Of a DNA stretch of 64,000 nt, positions 26,263-37,089 are shown piece after piece (position 1 is the stretch's first letter; each line of letters opens with the position of its first letter). The notes beneath the pieces are model-generated. The model saw nothing but the letters and a program-made list of their open reading frames with translations. It searched no databases and had not been told where the DNA came from. The DNA is taken from positions 110,954-174,953 of the forward strand of contig CAVVZX010000056.1 in the NCBI GenBank assembly GCA_963752855.1. Reading direction: 5' to 3'. This DNA is from DATJPW01 sp963752855. Lineage in GTDB: Bacteria > Desulfobacterota > Desulfomonilia > Desulfomonilales > Desulfomonilaceae. Made by a program: the position numbers and the translations under genes.

Positions 26263-26327
26263 ACCACAGCAGAATATCTCTGCATTCCCGCAGTTAACTT
26301 GTAAATGTATCGACGAGGCTACAGCAA

Positions 26328-28334
26328 TTGTCCGATTTTCAAATAAATTCAGATTTTGTTCCCCGCGGAGATCAACCCGCGGCCATTGACGAATTGTCCG
26401 CTGGAGTCAAGAAAGGCGATAAGCATCAGGTGTTGCTGGGCGTCACGGGTTCGGGCAAGACCTATACTATGGCCAATGTAATAGAACGCTCCGGCAAGAC
26501 CTCCCTTATACTTGCGCCCAACAAAACCTTGGCCGCCCAGCTTTTCAACGAGTTCAAAGGGCTCTTCCCCGGGGCCGCAGTCGAATACTTTGTCTCCTAT
26601 TACGATTACTACCAACCTGAAGCCTACATTCCGCAAAGCGACACGTACATCGAGAAGGACTCCAGCATCAACGAGACAATTGACAAGATGCGACACTCCG
26701 CAACCAGGTCTCTGCTTGAACGCCGCGATGTCATAATCGTAGCTTCGGTTTCCTGCATATATGGACTCGGTTCCCCGGAAGCCTACCAGAATATGCTGGT
26801 TCATCTGATTTCCAAGCAGGAAAGTGACAGAGACGCAGTTCTCCGAAAGCTCGTGGAAATACAGTACGAACGAAACGACATAGATTTTCATAGGGGCACA
26901 TTCAGGGTCAGAGGAGACGTCGTCGAGGTTTTTCCGGCTTACGAAGACTCCGTGGCAGTGAGAATCGAATTTTTCGGAGATACTGTAGATGCGATTTATG
27001 AGATCGATCCGTTGCGAGGCAAAGTCGTAAGAGCGTTGGACCGACTGGCCATTTACCCTGCCAGCCACTACGTGACGGAGCGATCCAGGCTTCTGGAATC
27101 CGTGGATATGATCCTCGATGAGATGAAAGAGCGGGTGGAATTCTTCAGGAGCCAAAACAGGCTTATTGAAGCTCAGCGAATTGAGGAGAGGACCCGATTC
27201 GATGTCGAAATGCTAAAGGAGATGGGATACTGCAACGGCATCGAAAACTATTCGAGGTATCTCACGGGCAGAAACGCCGGCGAACCACCACCGACGCTTC
27301 TGGAATATTTTCCCGAGGATTCCCTCTTTTTTATCGACGAATCACACGTGAGCGTGCCGCAGCTTCGGGGAATGTTCAGAGGCGATCGCTCGCGCAAGCA
27401 AACCCTCGTGGAATATGGATTTCGCCTCCCCAGCGCCCTTGACAATCGGCCCCTGACTTTCGAGGAGTTTCAGGAACACGTTTCGCAGGTCATATATGTT
27501 TCAGCCACTCCCGCGGCTTACGAACTGGAGAAAGCCCAAGGTCGGGTGGTTCAGCAGGTGATCCGTCCGACGGGCCTTATGGACCCCGTCATCGAGCTGC
27601 GTCCGGCTTCGGACCAGGTGGATGATCTGCTTCACGAAATCCGACGGAGTGTGGAAAAGGACCAGAGGGTCCTTGTAACCACTCTGACCAAAAAGATGGC
27701 TGAGGACCTGACCGAATATTACGGCGCTCTAGGTATTAGAGTTCGATACCTGCATTCGGAGATCAAAACCATCGAGAGAATGGAGATCATTCGCGACTTG
27801 CGGCTGGGCGAATTCGACGTTCTGGTCGGAATCAATCTGCTGCGAGAAGGGCTTGATATCCCTGAAGTGTGTCTGGTCGCAATACTGGATGCGGATAAAG
27901 AAGGGTTCCTGCGGTCCGAGCGCTCATTAATTCAGACCGCAGGCAGGGCCGCAAGAAATGTGGACGGCAAAGTCATCCTTTATGCCGATGTTGTAACCGA
28001 ATCGATCCGGAAGACCGTTGAGGAAACTAATCGCCGGAGAATCATACAATCCGAATTCAACCGAGAAAACAATATCACGCCTGAAACGATCCGCAAAAAT
28101 ATTAATGATGTTCTGTCGTCCTTGGCCGAGCAGGACTATGTCACCGTCGATATTGAAGAAGAGGCTGAGCCGGAAATCGCGTCCATTCCGGTGGAGCGCA
28201 TTTCCCGAGAAATCGAGAAGCTCACCGCTCAGATGTTTGCAGCTGCCCGCGATCTTGAATTTGAGAAGGCCGCTGAACTGCGGGACCTCATTCGCGCCCT
28301 GGAGCAGAAACAAATCAAGTACGGTTCGCCATAA
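26328..28334 (+). CDS. uvrB: UvrABC system protein B (excinuclease subunit)
   Basis: 668 residues, full length. It is the damage-verifying helicase-like subunit of nucleotide excision repair. Walker A GVTGSGKTYTMANV, the DNA-gripping beta-hairpin region VSYYDYYQPEAYIPQSDTYIEK, helicase motifs FFIDESHVSVPQL and INLLREGLDIPEV, QTAGRAARN, and the C-terminal UVR motif FEKAAELRDLI that contacts UvrC. Start is TTG at 26328 with GACGAGG upstream; alignment with SDFQINSDFVPRGDQP supports it. No uvrA or uvrC nearby. Confidence 0.97.
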   Translation: MSDFQINSDFVPRGDQPAAIDELSAGVKKGDKHQVLLGVTGSGKTYTMANVIERSGKTSLILAPNKTLAAQLFNEFKGLFPGAAVEYFVSYYDYYQPEAYIPQSDTYIEKDSSINETIDKMRHSATRSLLERRDVIIVASVSCIYGLGSPEAYQNMLVHLISKQESDRDAVLRKLVEIQYERNDIDFHRGTFRVRGDVVEVFPAYEDSVAVRIEFFGDTVDAIYEIDPLRGKVVRALDRLAIYPASHYVTERSRLLESVDMILDEMKERVEFFRSQNRLIEAQRIEERTRFDVEMLKEMGYCNGIENYSRYLTGRNAGEPPPTLLEYFPEDSLFFIDESHVSVPQLRGMFRGDRSRKQTLVEYGFRLPSALDNRPLTFEEFQEHVSQVIYVSATPAAYELEKAQGRVVQQVIRPTGLMDPVIELRPASDQVDDLLHEIRRSVEKDQRVLVTTLTKKMAEDLTEYYGALGIRVRYLHSEIKTIERMEIIRDLRLGEFDVLVGINLLREGLDIPEVCLVAILDADKEGFLRSERSLIQTAGRAARNVDGKVILYADVVTESIRKTVEETNRRRIIQSEFNRENNITPETIRKNINDVLSSLAEQDYVTVDIEEEAEPEIASIPVERISREIEKLTAQMFAAARDLEFEKAAELRDLIRALEQKQIKYGSP

Positions 28335-28413
28335 TCATCGCACGTAATCTGATGCAGTCTTGGATCGGGAAAGCCTCTCCGGAATTTAGAGCGGCTTTCC
28401 CTACAATCTTGCG

Positions 28414-28865
28414 TCATTCAACTTTGATCGGGATGGATTTCTTCTTGCTGGTCTCGCTTTTAGGGAGTTTAAGAGAAAGCACTCCATCCTTGAATTTGGC
28501 TTCTACCCCTTCACTTTTTACCTCGCTGGGCAGGGTGAAAGATCGAGAAAAACTGCCATAGGAACGCTCGATTCTGTGGACATTTTCCCTTTTTCTTCTT
28601 TTTCCTCTTTCTTCTCGCCCTTTATGGTCAGCACGTCTCCCGACAGGCTAACTTCAAGGTCTTTCTGCTCGATCCCCGGGAGTTCAGCTTTTATCAGAAT
28701 CTCATGCTCGCTCTCAGAAATATCCACCGCGGGTGAAAAGCCACGACTAGAGAGCCAATCCGGCCGCTCGCGGCCGAAGAACCTTTCAATCAGATCGTCA
28801 AATTCTCGGCGAAAAGTCGCCGGAGCGTTTTCTACTCTTCTTCTCCAGGGCTCAAGTTCGAACAT
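28414..28865 (-). pseudogene. Hsp20 small heat-shock protein, single-base frameshift
   Basis: The 5' part (to about 28590) encodes MFELEPWRRRVENAPATFRREFDDLIERFFG and the first half of the alpha-crystallin domain (FSPAVDISESEHEILIKAELPGIEQKDLEVSLSGDVLTIKGEKK). The frame then leads to a stop at 28518. In another frame the family sequence continues: ENVHRIERSYGSFSRSFTLP, VEAKFKDGVLSLKLPK and KKSIPIKVE with stop at 28414. Restoring one G to a GGG run joins them, so this could be a homopolymer sequencing error. ATP-independent holdase chaperone if intact. Confidence 0.85.
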
Positions 28866-29179
28866 TTGCCGGCGCCTCCTTTTTGGCCAAATAAGAACTT
28901 CGCGGCAGACCCATCGCTGGGTAAGCCTAAGTTTTCCTATGACTCTAGATTTTCATCAGGCAGCGGGTGTCAAGGGGCCGGGATAGACTACAACCGCGCT
29001 GCGAAGATCTCTACATGGTCGCACGACGTTGGACTACCAGAGGCGCCCTGATGCGAGCGGTTCACTGAACCGCCCCTACCTCTTCAGTTCTAATTGACGT
29101 CTTCGCGTCCGGTAGTAGGCCGGCAATCGATTAAGGCTTAAGAGTAGGTTGTGAATTACCAATGGGCGTCCGCTTTCCA

Positions 29180-29635
29180 TCAATATGCAAGAAGAAATTC
29201 CTGACCATCTTCATCAGTTACAATGTGGTTGGCTAAAGCGTAGTATGCCGGTCTTGAGAACCTGGCATGAAAAGATCCGTTTTTTATGATGCAATAAGGA
29301 ACATTGTCTCTTCCTATCCAAAACCATTCAGGCTTGAGCGGCTCGTCCGACCCGTCGTTCAAGCGCATGTATATCTTGCCTTTTTCGACCTCGTCCACAG
29401 CCTGAACCACAAAAGGAGCGTCCTCAACCTCGACGCTGCAAAATTCATGACCGTGCCGGATCTGATAACCGCCATCCGATGTCTTTTCCAATAACTCGTT
29501 AAAGTACTTGTATATCTCAGGATGAATAATTTCCGCGCCATTCTGGAACCATCGACCGTCTTTATCGATGACCAGTTTTAAATAAGGTGTCACATTGCGC
29601 ATATTCTGTTGACCGTTTCTTGATGGATCATCCAT
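29180..29635 (-). CDS. DUF1285-like domain protein
   Basis: 151 residues from the ATG at 29635; longer in-frame extensions overlap the upstream gene. It contains PYLKLVIDKDGRWFQNGAEIIHPEIYKYF and VEVEDAPFVVQAV, matching the DUF1285 pattern (small alpha/beta cytoplasmic proteins of unknown function). It starts 4 bases after the stop of the lytic transglycosylase gene on the same strand, so translational coupling is likely and a cell-envelope role is conceivable. An adjacent stretch, 28870-29179, holds only repeat fragments (CGGTTCACTGAACCG). Confidence 0.72.
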   Translation of the reverse strand: MDDPSRNGQQNMRNVTPYLKLVIDKDGRWFQNGAEIIHPEIYKYFNELLEKTSDGGYQIRHGHEFCSVEVEDAPFVVQAVDEVEKGKIYMRLNDGSDEPLKPEWFWIGRDNVPYCIIKNGSFHARFSRPAYYALANHIVTDEDGQEFLLAY

Positions 29636-29639
29636 CGCC

Positions 29640-31710
29640 CTACCACAGTTCTGCGAATTCTTTTTTTCCGTACAATCGGTCATAGGCTCGATAACCGGCG
29701 AGCACCTTTTTGACGTAAATGCGAGTTTCGAGATAAGGCATGTTCTCGATGAACTCATCATCTTTCATCTTGCCGTTCTTGTTCAGCCAATCCCTGACTT
29801 TTCTGATATCCGCATTATACGCAGCCACAGCCGGGATTATTTTCCCTTTAAAACTCGCCAGGTTTTTGCTCAGTATTCGTATTCCTAAAGCCACATTCTG
29901 TTTGGGGTCAAGAATCTCGGCTATGGCCTTGGTCGGGATTTTACCGTGAGACCTGGAGAGTCCGGCCGCTCCGGGAGTGATCTGCATCAAGCCCAAAGCG
30001 CCGGCCGGTGAGACTGCTGAGGCGTCATAGCGGCTCTCCTGGCGCATTATAGCCCACACTAAGTGAGGATTTATGGAATGCCGCGCAGCAACCTGGATTG
30101 TATGATTCAGGTGGACACGCGGGAACGCCATCTCTATGAACTCGGCCGGCGCATTCAGAGGAGGGTTATCCATAAATGACGCAAAGCCGGCCGACAGGGC
30201 CTCATGCGCTATCCGATGCTGTTCAGTCTTATACGCCGCTCGCGCGGTCAGAAAAGCCACGGCAGGAGACGATTTCATGGACTTGGGAAGCGCTTCGAGA
30301 TTGATCAAGGCAAATCCGTCCAAGCCTATCTCCATGAGTTTTAGCGCTGCCGATATATGGCTGTTGGACCTCTCCGCCGAAGTGAGCCTAATTTCAGGAA
30401 ATGATTGTCCGGATTTCTTCTCACTATTTGGCGCCACCTTCATCGATTTCAGCAGGCGAGTGGCTTCAAAACCGTAATAGTCCAGCGGCGAATTGGTCGC
30501 CAAGTCCCTGAGTAAAGGTTCGGCCTCTTTGAGACGATTTGCGCTCATAAGGGAGCGAGCCTGCCAGTATTTCGACGGGTTCTCGATCTTACCGGCGGAT
30601 GCGCCCTTTCGCGCTTCATGAAAGGCTTCGGCCGCGGGCCCGTATTCACGGTTCAAATATTTGATCCAAGCAAGTTTCCATTTGGCTGTCGCCCTGACTG
30701 AAGGCTCGGGATTAGCGGCAAGAAGTTTATTTAAGTAATTTTGGGCCGCGGGGAATCTTCTTTTTTCAAAATTGTAAACACCCAGGTTGAACAGGGCCTT
30801 CTTTTTCGCAGCAGCGGAACCGGATGAAAGGATTTTGTTACAACAGAATTCGAAATCTTTTTCTTTGTCAAGCCTCCAATAGATAAGGCTCAGCATATGA
30901 AGCGCCTCTGTTCGTTGCTTTTCCGGTAGGGCCCCTCCGAGCAGCTTCCTTCAGAATACTAATGGCCTTTTGATTCTGCCGGTCTTTATAGCGGCTCTGA
31001 GCCAGCTTGAGCATGAGCGCTTTATCGCCGGGTTTAGTCTTGAGCAGAGCGGAATAAGTGTCCGCGGCAAGATCGAAGCGTCCTTTGGCAAAGAGGCGAG
31101 CCGCTCGGCTCATCTGCTCCGATTCAGAAAATTCAATTTTGGGTATTTTCCCGTGGAAGACCATCCAAGAGATTTCATCAGCCGCTTTCAGACCTTCCAC
31201 GGAAGCGGGATAATTCAAGGACAGCGCCCGATATCGCGAGGCCGCGTCAGAATAGTTCCCAAGCCGTTTTTCCAAATCGCCCAATTGTGACAGCAAAGCT
31301 GGTTTATCTTTTTCAGAAGCTTTTTCGATCATTGAGACCAGCAGCGCCTTTGCTTCGGGTTTGGCCTGTCTGCAAAGAGCGTCAGCCAGTTCTTGACGGG
31401 CTTGGCGCTGATAAACGCTGCTCGGATGTTTGTTGAGGAACTCCTTTAGTAGGATTTCGGCGTTATCCGGGCTACCGGCCTCCAGGCTCTTCCTGGCCAG
31501 CAAAAGGTACGCAACGGGCCCGTAAAGTGTATCAGGAAAAATGTTGTTCCAAGTCACCCGAGCGCGATCGAATTGGCCGGAGTCGTAGTATCCCTTGCCT
31601 TCCTTAAAGATGAACTCCTGGGCCGGGCCTGATTGGATCGTCATACCACAGACGTAGGAGGCCGCAACGAGAGCGAAGAAAAGAGCAATTGCTGAAATCC
31701 GCAAAAACAT
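29640..31710 (-). pseudogene. slt: Soluble lytic murein transglycosylase (Slt70-like), frameshifted
   Basis: Cleaves peptidoglycan glycan strands with anhydro-ring formation, in the periplasm. Signal peptide MFLRISAIALFFALVAASYVCG (start ATG 31710), then TPR-like helical repeats through two reading segments (30868-31710 and 29640-30896). The shift is near 30925-30935, in GGAGGGGCCCT: KEAARRG continues as ALPEKQRTEALHMLSLIYW in the second frame. The C-terminal SLT domain is intact: VWAIMRQESRYDASAVSPAGALGLMQITPGAA with the catalytic Glu in QESRYD, then NVALGIRILSKNL, AVAAYNA and YLETRIYVKKVLAGYRAYDRLYG. The frameshift lies by a G-run and may be an assembly error. Confidence 0.85.
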
Positions 31711-31952
31711 GCTAGACCCCGTGCGCCTTAGACTGCCTTTATCATTGGGGGATCGTAGGCCCGTTTCAAGGCGAGCCATGGGTATGTACCTTAGAACTTG
31801 AGGCATGTCCAGTCAAGCCGCGGCCTGGCAATGTCCTAGTTTATCCATTACACGTCGGTTGCGTCGGTGTTCAGGGGCAAAGGTGACTTCAGTCGTAATT
31901 TAGGAGAATCGCTATCAAGTAAGTACAGTGCGCCTAGCAATCTCAGGCCGGC

Positions 31953-32588
31953 TTAATGTTCCGTCTCGACTAACTGGGTTCGCACAGAACTACTTTCAAC
32001 AATCAGCCATTCAGCCTTGTAGGTTCCGGCGGCATCGGAGAAATTCCCTCTGATAAGATAGCCACCGTATACACTTTCGGCAGTAAAGTCCTGGGCGTCC
32101 GGTTTATCAAACCACGGATTGAACATGCATGAGACATCGAGATCGACCACACGGTAACCAATCTTAACGGTAGCTTGTACCAATTCGGATTTTGGCAATG
32201 TCCAGTCAGTCCCGAAAACCGGTTTATCGTCGATCAGGCAAACGACTTTGGAACCCATAACTTCACATTCTGTGACTCGGTGTTTTGCAGCATCAAATGG
32301 AGGCGCTGTCATTTCCAATATAATATTATCTTTGAGCTTTATGATATGCCGATTCATGGCAGCCGGGCTGGCTGCGCCCATTACATCGCGGGGAACCAGA
32401 TCCGGCTTTTTAATGTCAAGTTCGATTCCGCCCGCTGCACGAGGGGGTCTCGGTTCCCCTTTGGTTGGGCCTTGGCCATATGCAACTGTTGTGTGGATTC
32501 CTATGGCCAATATGATGACGTAAGCGCCTAATAAAAAAATATTACTCGCAATTTGCTTCATTTCCATTTTGCGCCTCAACGCGGCCAC
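31953..32588 (-). CDS. Exported protein of unknown function
   Basis: 211 codons; the likely signal peptide lies in residues 8-40 (MEMKQIASNIFLLGAYVIILAIGIHTT), so the start may be Met8 or Met10. The mature region has a proline/glycine-rich linker (GPTKGEPRPPRAAGG) and a beta-rich domain with a Cys pair (TECEVMGSKVVCLIDDKP) and another Cys at VSCMFNPWFD. Not recognised. Single gene; neighbours are unrelated. Confidence 0.6.
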   Translation of the reverse strand: MAALRRKMEMKQIASNIFLLGAYVIILAIGIHTTVAYGQGPTKGEPRPPRAAGGIELDIKKPDLVPRDVMGAASPAAMNRHIIKLKDNIILEMTAPPFDAAKHRVTECEVMGSKVVCLIDDKPVFGTDWTLPKSELVQATVKIGYRVVDLDVSCMFNPWFDKPDAQDFTAESVYGGYLIRGNFSDAAGTYKAEWLIVESSSVRTQLVETEH

Positions 32589-32830
32589 GATTCGATTATT
32601 AGCAATTTGATGCGGAAGAAAATCTTTGGATTCGCAATTCGAGGGATGAATACATGAGGTAATGCAACAATTTTAACCGACCTGATGAACCGCAGAAGCT
32701 CCCTTGATCTGCCTGCGAGCACTGATCAGCCTCACCGTTAGCTCGGTAGCATGCCAAACCTTCCAAAATAGCTAGGCCGGCGTATAATTCCCGAAAATAT
32801 GCTCCAAGGAACTATTACGAGAGAAACCCA

Positions 32831-33293
32831 ATGAGTGCAACAAAGACTATTTATTACGATGAAAATGGTCCTGAGATACAGCCCGGCTTTCGGGGCTTCG
32901 GTAGAGCTTGGTGGGCGCGTTCGGGCACGGACAGTGAGTGGGACGAGCATTTCGGGGAGTTCAAGATCTCCGAGCAACTTTACTGGAGCTTGTTTCATCT
33001 GGGAATAGTTGACGCTCTAGAAGAACTGCCCCACGATTGGCTTATCGGGGCGTATGAAGAGGGTATTCTCTTGGCTTCCGGCCTCAATCGCGCTTCCGAA
33101 ATCTTGCGCGAGCAAGCGCACGATCTTGCAGCAACTCGCTATGAATGGGATTGCCTCCAGCAATTCAGCCCAGAGAAAATTCAGGTACAAAATAGTTGTT
33201 GAGGCCATGAGGCTCAAGCGAGAGCTCTTGGCACTGGCCGATTTCATGGAGAAAGGAGCCTCACTCGGCTATAATATTCAGCTCTGGCTTTAG
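32831..33293 (+). pseudogene. Hypothetical protein, probable 3' frameshift
   Basis: The frame from ATG 32831 gives MSATKTIYYDENGPEIQPGFRGFGRAWW...LAATRYEWDCLQQFSPEKI and stops at 33202. Near 33172-33182 (AGAGAAAATTC) another frame takes over with KFRYKIVVEAMRLKRELLALADFMEKG, ending at 33293, giving a sensible helical C-terminus. One base in the AAAA run would join them. No family recognised. Nothing is seen in 33294-33576. Confidence 0.5.
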
Positions 33294-33576
33294 GTTGCGA
33301 TTTCAAGTGTAATCCGAGAATACAGAATTCAGTGCGTGGTGGCATGCCTTTGGTGCTCAAACGAGTGTCAACGGCGCTATGGTCAGTGGGTTGTCTCGTG
33401 TGAAGCGGGGGAGAAGCGATGAATACGTCCAGGAGCAAAGGATCACTGGATTGACAGGACCGACACTCAACATTTTGCCTTTGTTGCATGTCTCGTTACT
33501 TTTCTTCACGTGTGTTTCTGATGAACTTCCACCAAGCCAAGATCATGGAGAATTTTCCTATAAAGGACAGTCAGCG

Positions 33577-35587
33577 TTAATTTTGGTTTTGCAGGGTTCT
33601 TTTCAGAAACTTCGCGATTCGCCGGTACACTATGATCTGGTTGGACAGCTTGACAATGCCGTGGCCCTCATCCGGGAAACGGAGATACTCCACATCCCCA
33701 CCTTGCTGCCGAATCGCGGCCACCAGTTGATCTGCTTCGGAGACCGGGTCCCGCGGGTCGTTCGCGCCGTGTAGTATCATGAGAGGAGTTTTCACGTTCT
33801 TCACGTTGGTGATTGGTGACAGCTCGACGAAGAATTTGTAGTCCTCGGGATCGTCGATGTTTCCGTACTCGATCCTGTCGGTGGCCTTCAGTGACGGCGA
33901 CGTGCCTCGTAAGGCAGTCACCCAATTCGAGACGCCAACGAAGCCGATCCCTGCCTTGAACCTGTCCGGGAGCTGCGTCAGTGCTGCGAAGGTCATGTAC
34001 CCGCCATGCGACTCTCCCATGACCGCGGCACGGGAAGCATCCACCTTTCCGGTAGAAGCCAACCAGTCCAACGCGGCGGCCATGTCTTTTATAGCATTTG
34101 GAGGCAGTCGGCCGTTGTCCAGACGGGTGAAACGCTTTCCATATCCTGTCGAGCCACGATAGTTCAGGTCGAGGACCGCAATTCCCCGGGTCAAGAGATA
34201 CTGAAACGTTGAATCGTAATACGGTCGAGCCTGGCCCGTTGGACCTCCATGCACGCCAAGCAGTACCGGCGGTTTGCGACCTTCCGCCTGCCTCGGTGGC
34301 AGATAGAGAAGCCCGAAAATAGTCTCACCGTCCCAACTCTTGAACGACACCGCTTCAGGGATGACAAAACGCGTCGTGTCCAACCCTCCAGCGGCGGATA
34401 TCGTTGCGCGATGCGTGTCGGCCGTAGCCGCATTCAGTATCCAGACATCTCCGGCAACTTGGGGTCCAGCTACCTGCATCTGAAGGACAGGAGCCTTCCA
34501 CGCGAAAGCAATCTGGTACACGCCCCGTGGCAGGGCAGGTTTGGGCGTCATCAGATCCCTGCTCTGCAAGTCCCGCACAAAAAGTTGAGAATAGCCGTTA
34601 TGGTTCACGGTCCAGGCAAGATAGCGCCCGTCGGGTGAAAGATCGACGTCCTCCACCTCTTCGGTTGGTGTCTCAATCCATTTCAGACGCCTTTCGGCCA
34701 CGTCGTAGTACGCAAGGCCTGCTAGATCGCGGTCCTGATCCGTCACCACATAGAAACCCTTGGAATCCGGCGTCCAGGCGAATCTTATATACGAGGCCGC
34801 ATCGGTTGGCTTGAAGATCGTCTCAACACGCCCCGACGAGACATCCAGGAGATAGACGTCTGCATCGATCTCGCCACGTGCGCGAGTCACCACCAGCGCT
34901 CCGCCGTCAGGACGCCAACTTGTTACGTACAAGGCTCCCTTGCCTTCGTGCACGAGCCGCGGCGAGCGGTGCGAGCCATCCGCGGCCACATGCATCACAT
35001 AGATGTCGAAGTCGATTCCGTTTCGCTCGGTGGAGGAGAAGGCAATCTAGCGCCCGTCACGAGACCAGGCGCCCCATTTCCTAAACGATGGTCCAGGCGG
35101 AAGCAGCTCTATCTCTCGGAAGCCATCAGGGCGTTCCAAGATAGAATCCCTCACGCCCGTCGCCACTGCGATCCGTTCCGTATGCGATCCACTCCCCCAC
35201 GGGTGACCAATCAACAAACGTCACACTCTCCCCACCGAAAGTCACTTGCCAAGGCGTTCCGCAAGTGGGGTCGGTTACCCATAGTTGCCTTTGCCCCGTT
35301 GTGTTCGTGCGATATGCGAATCGTCGACCATCAGGCGAAAGCGAAGAGGCGTCCACGCTGCGAACGTTGAGGAATCGCACAATGTCTGGGCGCAAGTCGC
35401 CTGCCGAGCTGATATCTCCCGCAACCGGCTGAGGGATATCTTGCGGACCCGGCGTCTGCGCCGCGTTCTGGCCGTGCGCCCAATACGCTAGTGACAGCAA
35501 GAGCCACACGACCAGCCAAGGCCGGACCACGTGCCTGCTGAGAAATGTCCCTCTCATGAACGACCTCGTCTCATACCAATGTCCCAC
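33577..35587 (-). pseudogene. S9-family prolyl oligopeptidase-like peptidase, inactivated
   Basis: The N-terminal part (35126-35587) has a signal peptide and the first beta-propeller blade (SLSPDGRRFAYRTN). Near 35130 the frame changes to ILERPDGFREIELLPPGPSF, and at 35047-35049 there is an in-frame TAG within WSRDGR-stop-IAFSSTERNG. From 34998 down the frame is open: propeller blades (FAWTPDSKGFYVV, DLSPDGRYLAW), then an alpha/beta hydrolase with GESHGGYM (nucleophile Ser), GANDPRDP (Asp) and DEGHGI (His). The active site is intact but the gene carries a frameshift plus a nonsense codon, so it is probably a true pseudogene. Periplasmic peptidase if functional. Confidence 0.85.
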
Positions 35588-35875
35588 TCTTGTTCACGGC
35601 CTTGTCACACGACCCATGAACAGAATGCAGTCTGAACATCAGCCGAAATTGCCTGAAATAGTTTCGTGAAGGCCCTCGCAAAACAGACATCGGAAGGTAC
35701 GTCAGGAGTTCCCTCCTTGCATAACTTGCAATTATGCAGCCGTCTTGCTTTCTTGAGCTTCTTGGCAGCGTTTAGGGGCCAAAGGATGGTTCCGAGACAA
35801 TGACATCGGCTTAAGCCTCACCGTACTATTCGCTGAATCGGTTTTTTTCTGACATGATGAGCTCAATTCACGGTG

Positions 35876-36545
35876 CTACTCTTTGGCTCCGTGCTGCTCC
35901 AGTAGATACACAATCTTAGACTGATTGTTTTCTTTGGCCCGCATCAATGCCGTATGCCCTTTGTTGTCCTTGGCATTAACATCCGCCCCTCTATCCAAAA
36001 GAAGTTTCGTTGTTTCGACAATACCGTTAAGGGATGTCATCATCAATGCTGTCCAGTCGTCCTTATCCTTAGCATTAATATCCGCCCCTCGATCCAAGAG
36101 GAGTCTTAGCTGTCTCGATGAAACCGTTAATTGAAGTCATGATTAAGGCCGTAACGCCATCCTTATCCTTAGCATTAACATCGGCTCCTCCATCCAAAAG
36201 TAGTTTTACTGTTTCAGTATAACCCTGTGAAGCAGCTGCGATCAATGCCGTTGTGTTGTCAGTTGCCTTTGAATTAACGTCCGCGCCTGCATTCAAAAGC
36301 AGTCCTATCGTTTCCGCGTGACCCCATTGAGCAGCCCTTATCAATGGGGTTACGCCGTTCTCATTTGTGGCGTTAACATCTGCGCCTTCGGCCAACAGGC
36401 GCTCTATCCCAGCCTTGTCACCTTTCTGGGCAGCCTCAATCAGGAGCAAGTTTTTGTTCTCGGCGCTTGCATTCACCGGATTAGCAAGGCAGATAATCGC
36501 AGATACAGCGACAATGAAGCGCCCGAATATCATGATCCTTTCCAT
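35876..36545 (-). pseudogene. Exported ankyrin-repeat protein, single-base frameshift
   Basis: Start ATG 36545 after AGAGGAGCGT. Signal peptide MERIMIFGRFIVAVSAIICLANPVNA, then five to six ankyrin repeats (IEAAQKGDKAGIERLLAEGADVNATNENGVTPL and so on). At about 36095-36105 an extra A (AAGACTCCTC instead of AAGCTCCTC) throws the frame; the next repeats (LLLDRGADINAKDKDDWTALM...GAKE) continue in another frame to 35876. A periplasmic protein-binding scaffold. 35588-35875 holds no gene. Confidence 0.8.
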
Positions 36546-36777
36546 ACGCTCCTCTTGGCTCAATTGCATACTCTTAGGTAAACGTATCCCCCCCCAAGAT
36601 GTACAGGACGCAACGCTAATTACGATTTCTCGACACCTTAGCGGCTTAGAGACGCACGTATTCCATCTGATTTTACGACACCTGCCCTAAATGGGTAAGA
36701 TGATAGTTCCGAACGTTGTCGATCAGGCCCCATAGTGCCCAAAGCGTCTCCGGTTGCCCTGCATACTCGTTTGGCCT

Positions 36778-36980
36778 CCGAAAGCGAGAACCTCAGGGAC
36801 GGATACGGATTGCTTCTTTCGCATCCTTGCTAAGAGCTTGAATTTTCACCCTTAGGTCATCTCCTCCTGGAGAAGTGAACTAGTTTACCCGGCCTCTTCT
36901 CGGGACTACGTTGAATCGGCATTTGTGGAGTTATTTGGGGGCCACCTGGCGTGGCATACCAGGTGCCCCAGGCTGTATAC
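36778..36980. repeat. 200-bp imperfect direct repeat, copy A: remnant of a cysteine-rich gene 3' end
   Basis: Matches 37659-37858 over about 200 bp at roughly 85% by eye. Read on the minus strand it gives IQPGAPGMPRQVAPK, then a stop, then NVVPRRGRVN and a stop. This parallels the end of the cysteine-rich protein (IQPGSSGVQRQMVPR...VPRRGRVN). So it is a decayed tail of a second copy of that gene plus its 3' untranslated region. Confidence 0.75.
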
Positions 36981-37089
36981 GGGCCACGACGAGAATGTTT
37001 GTTCTGGGGCTCCGAGCCTAACAACTAATCGGCCCTATGCGAAAGTCGTTTGGGCCGTGTCTGACACCAGCGAGTTCCTTATACGATTA

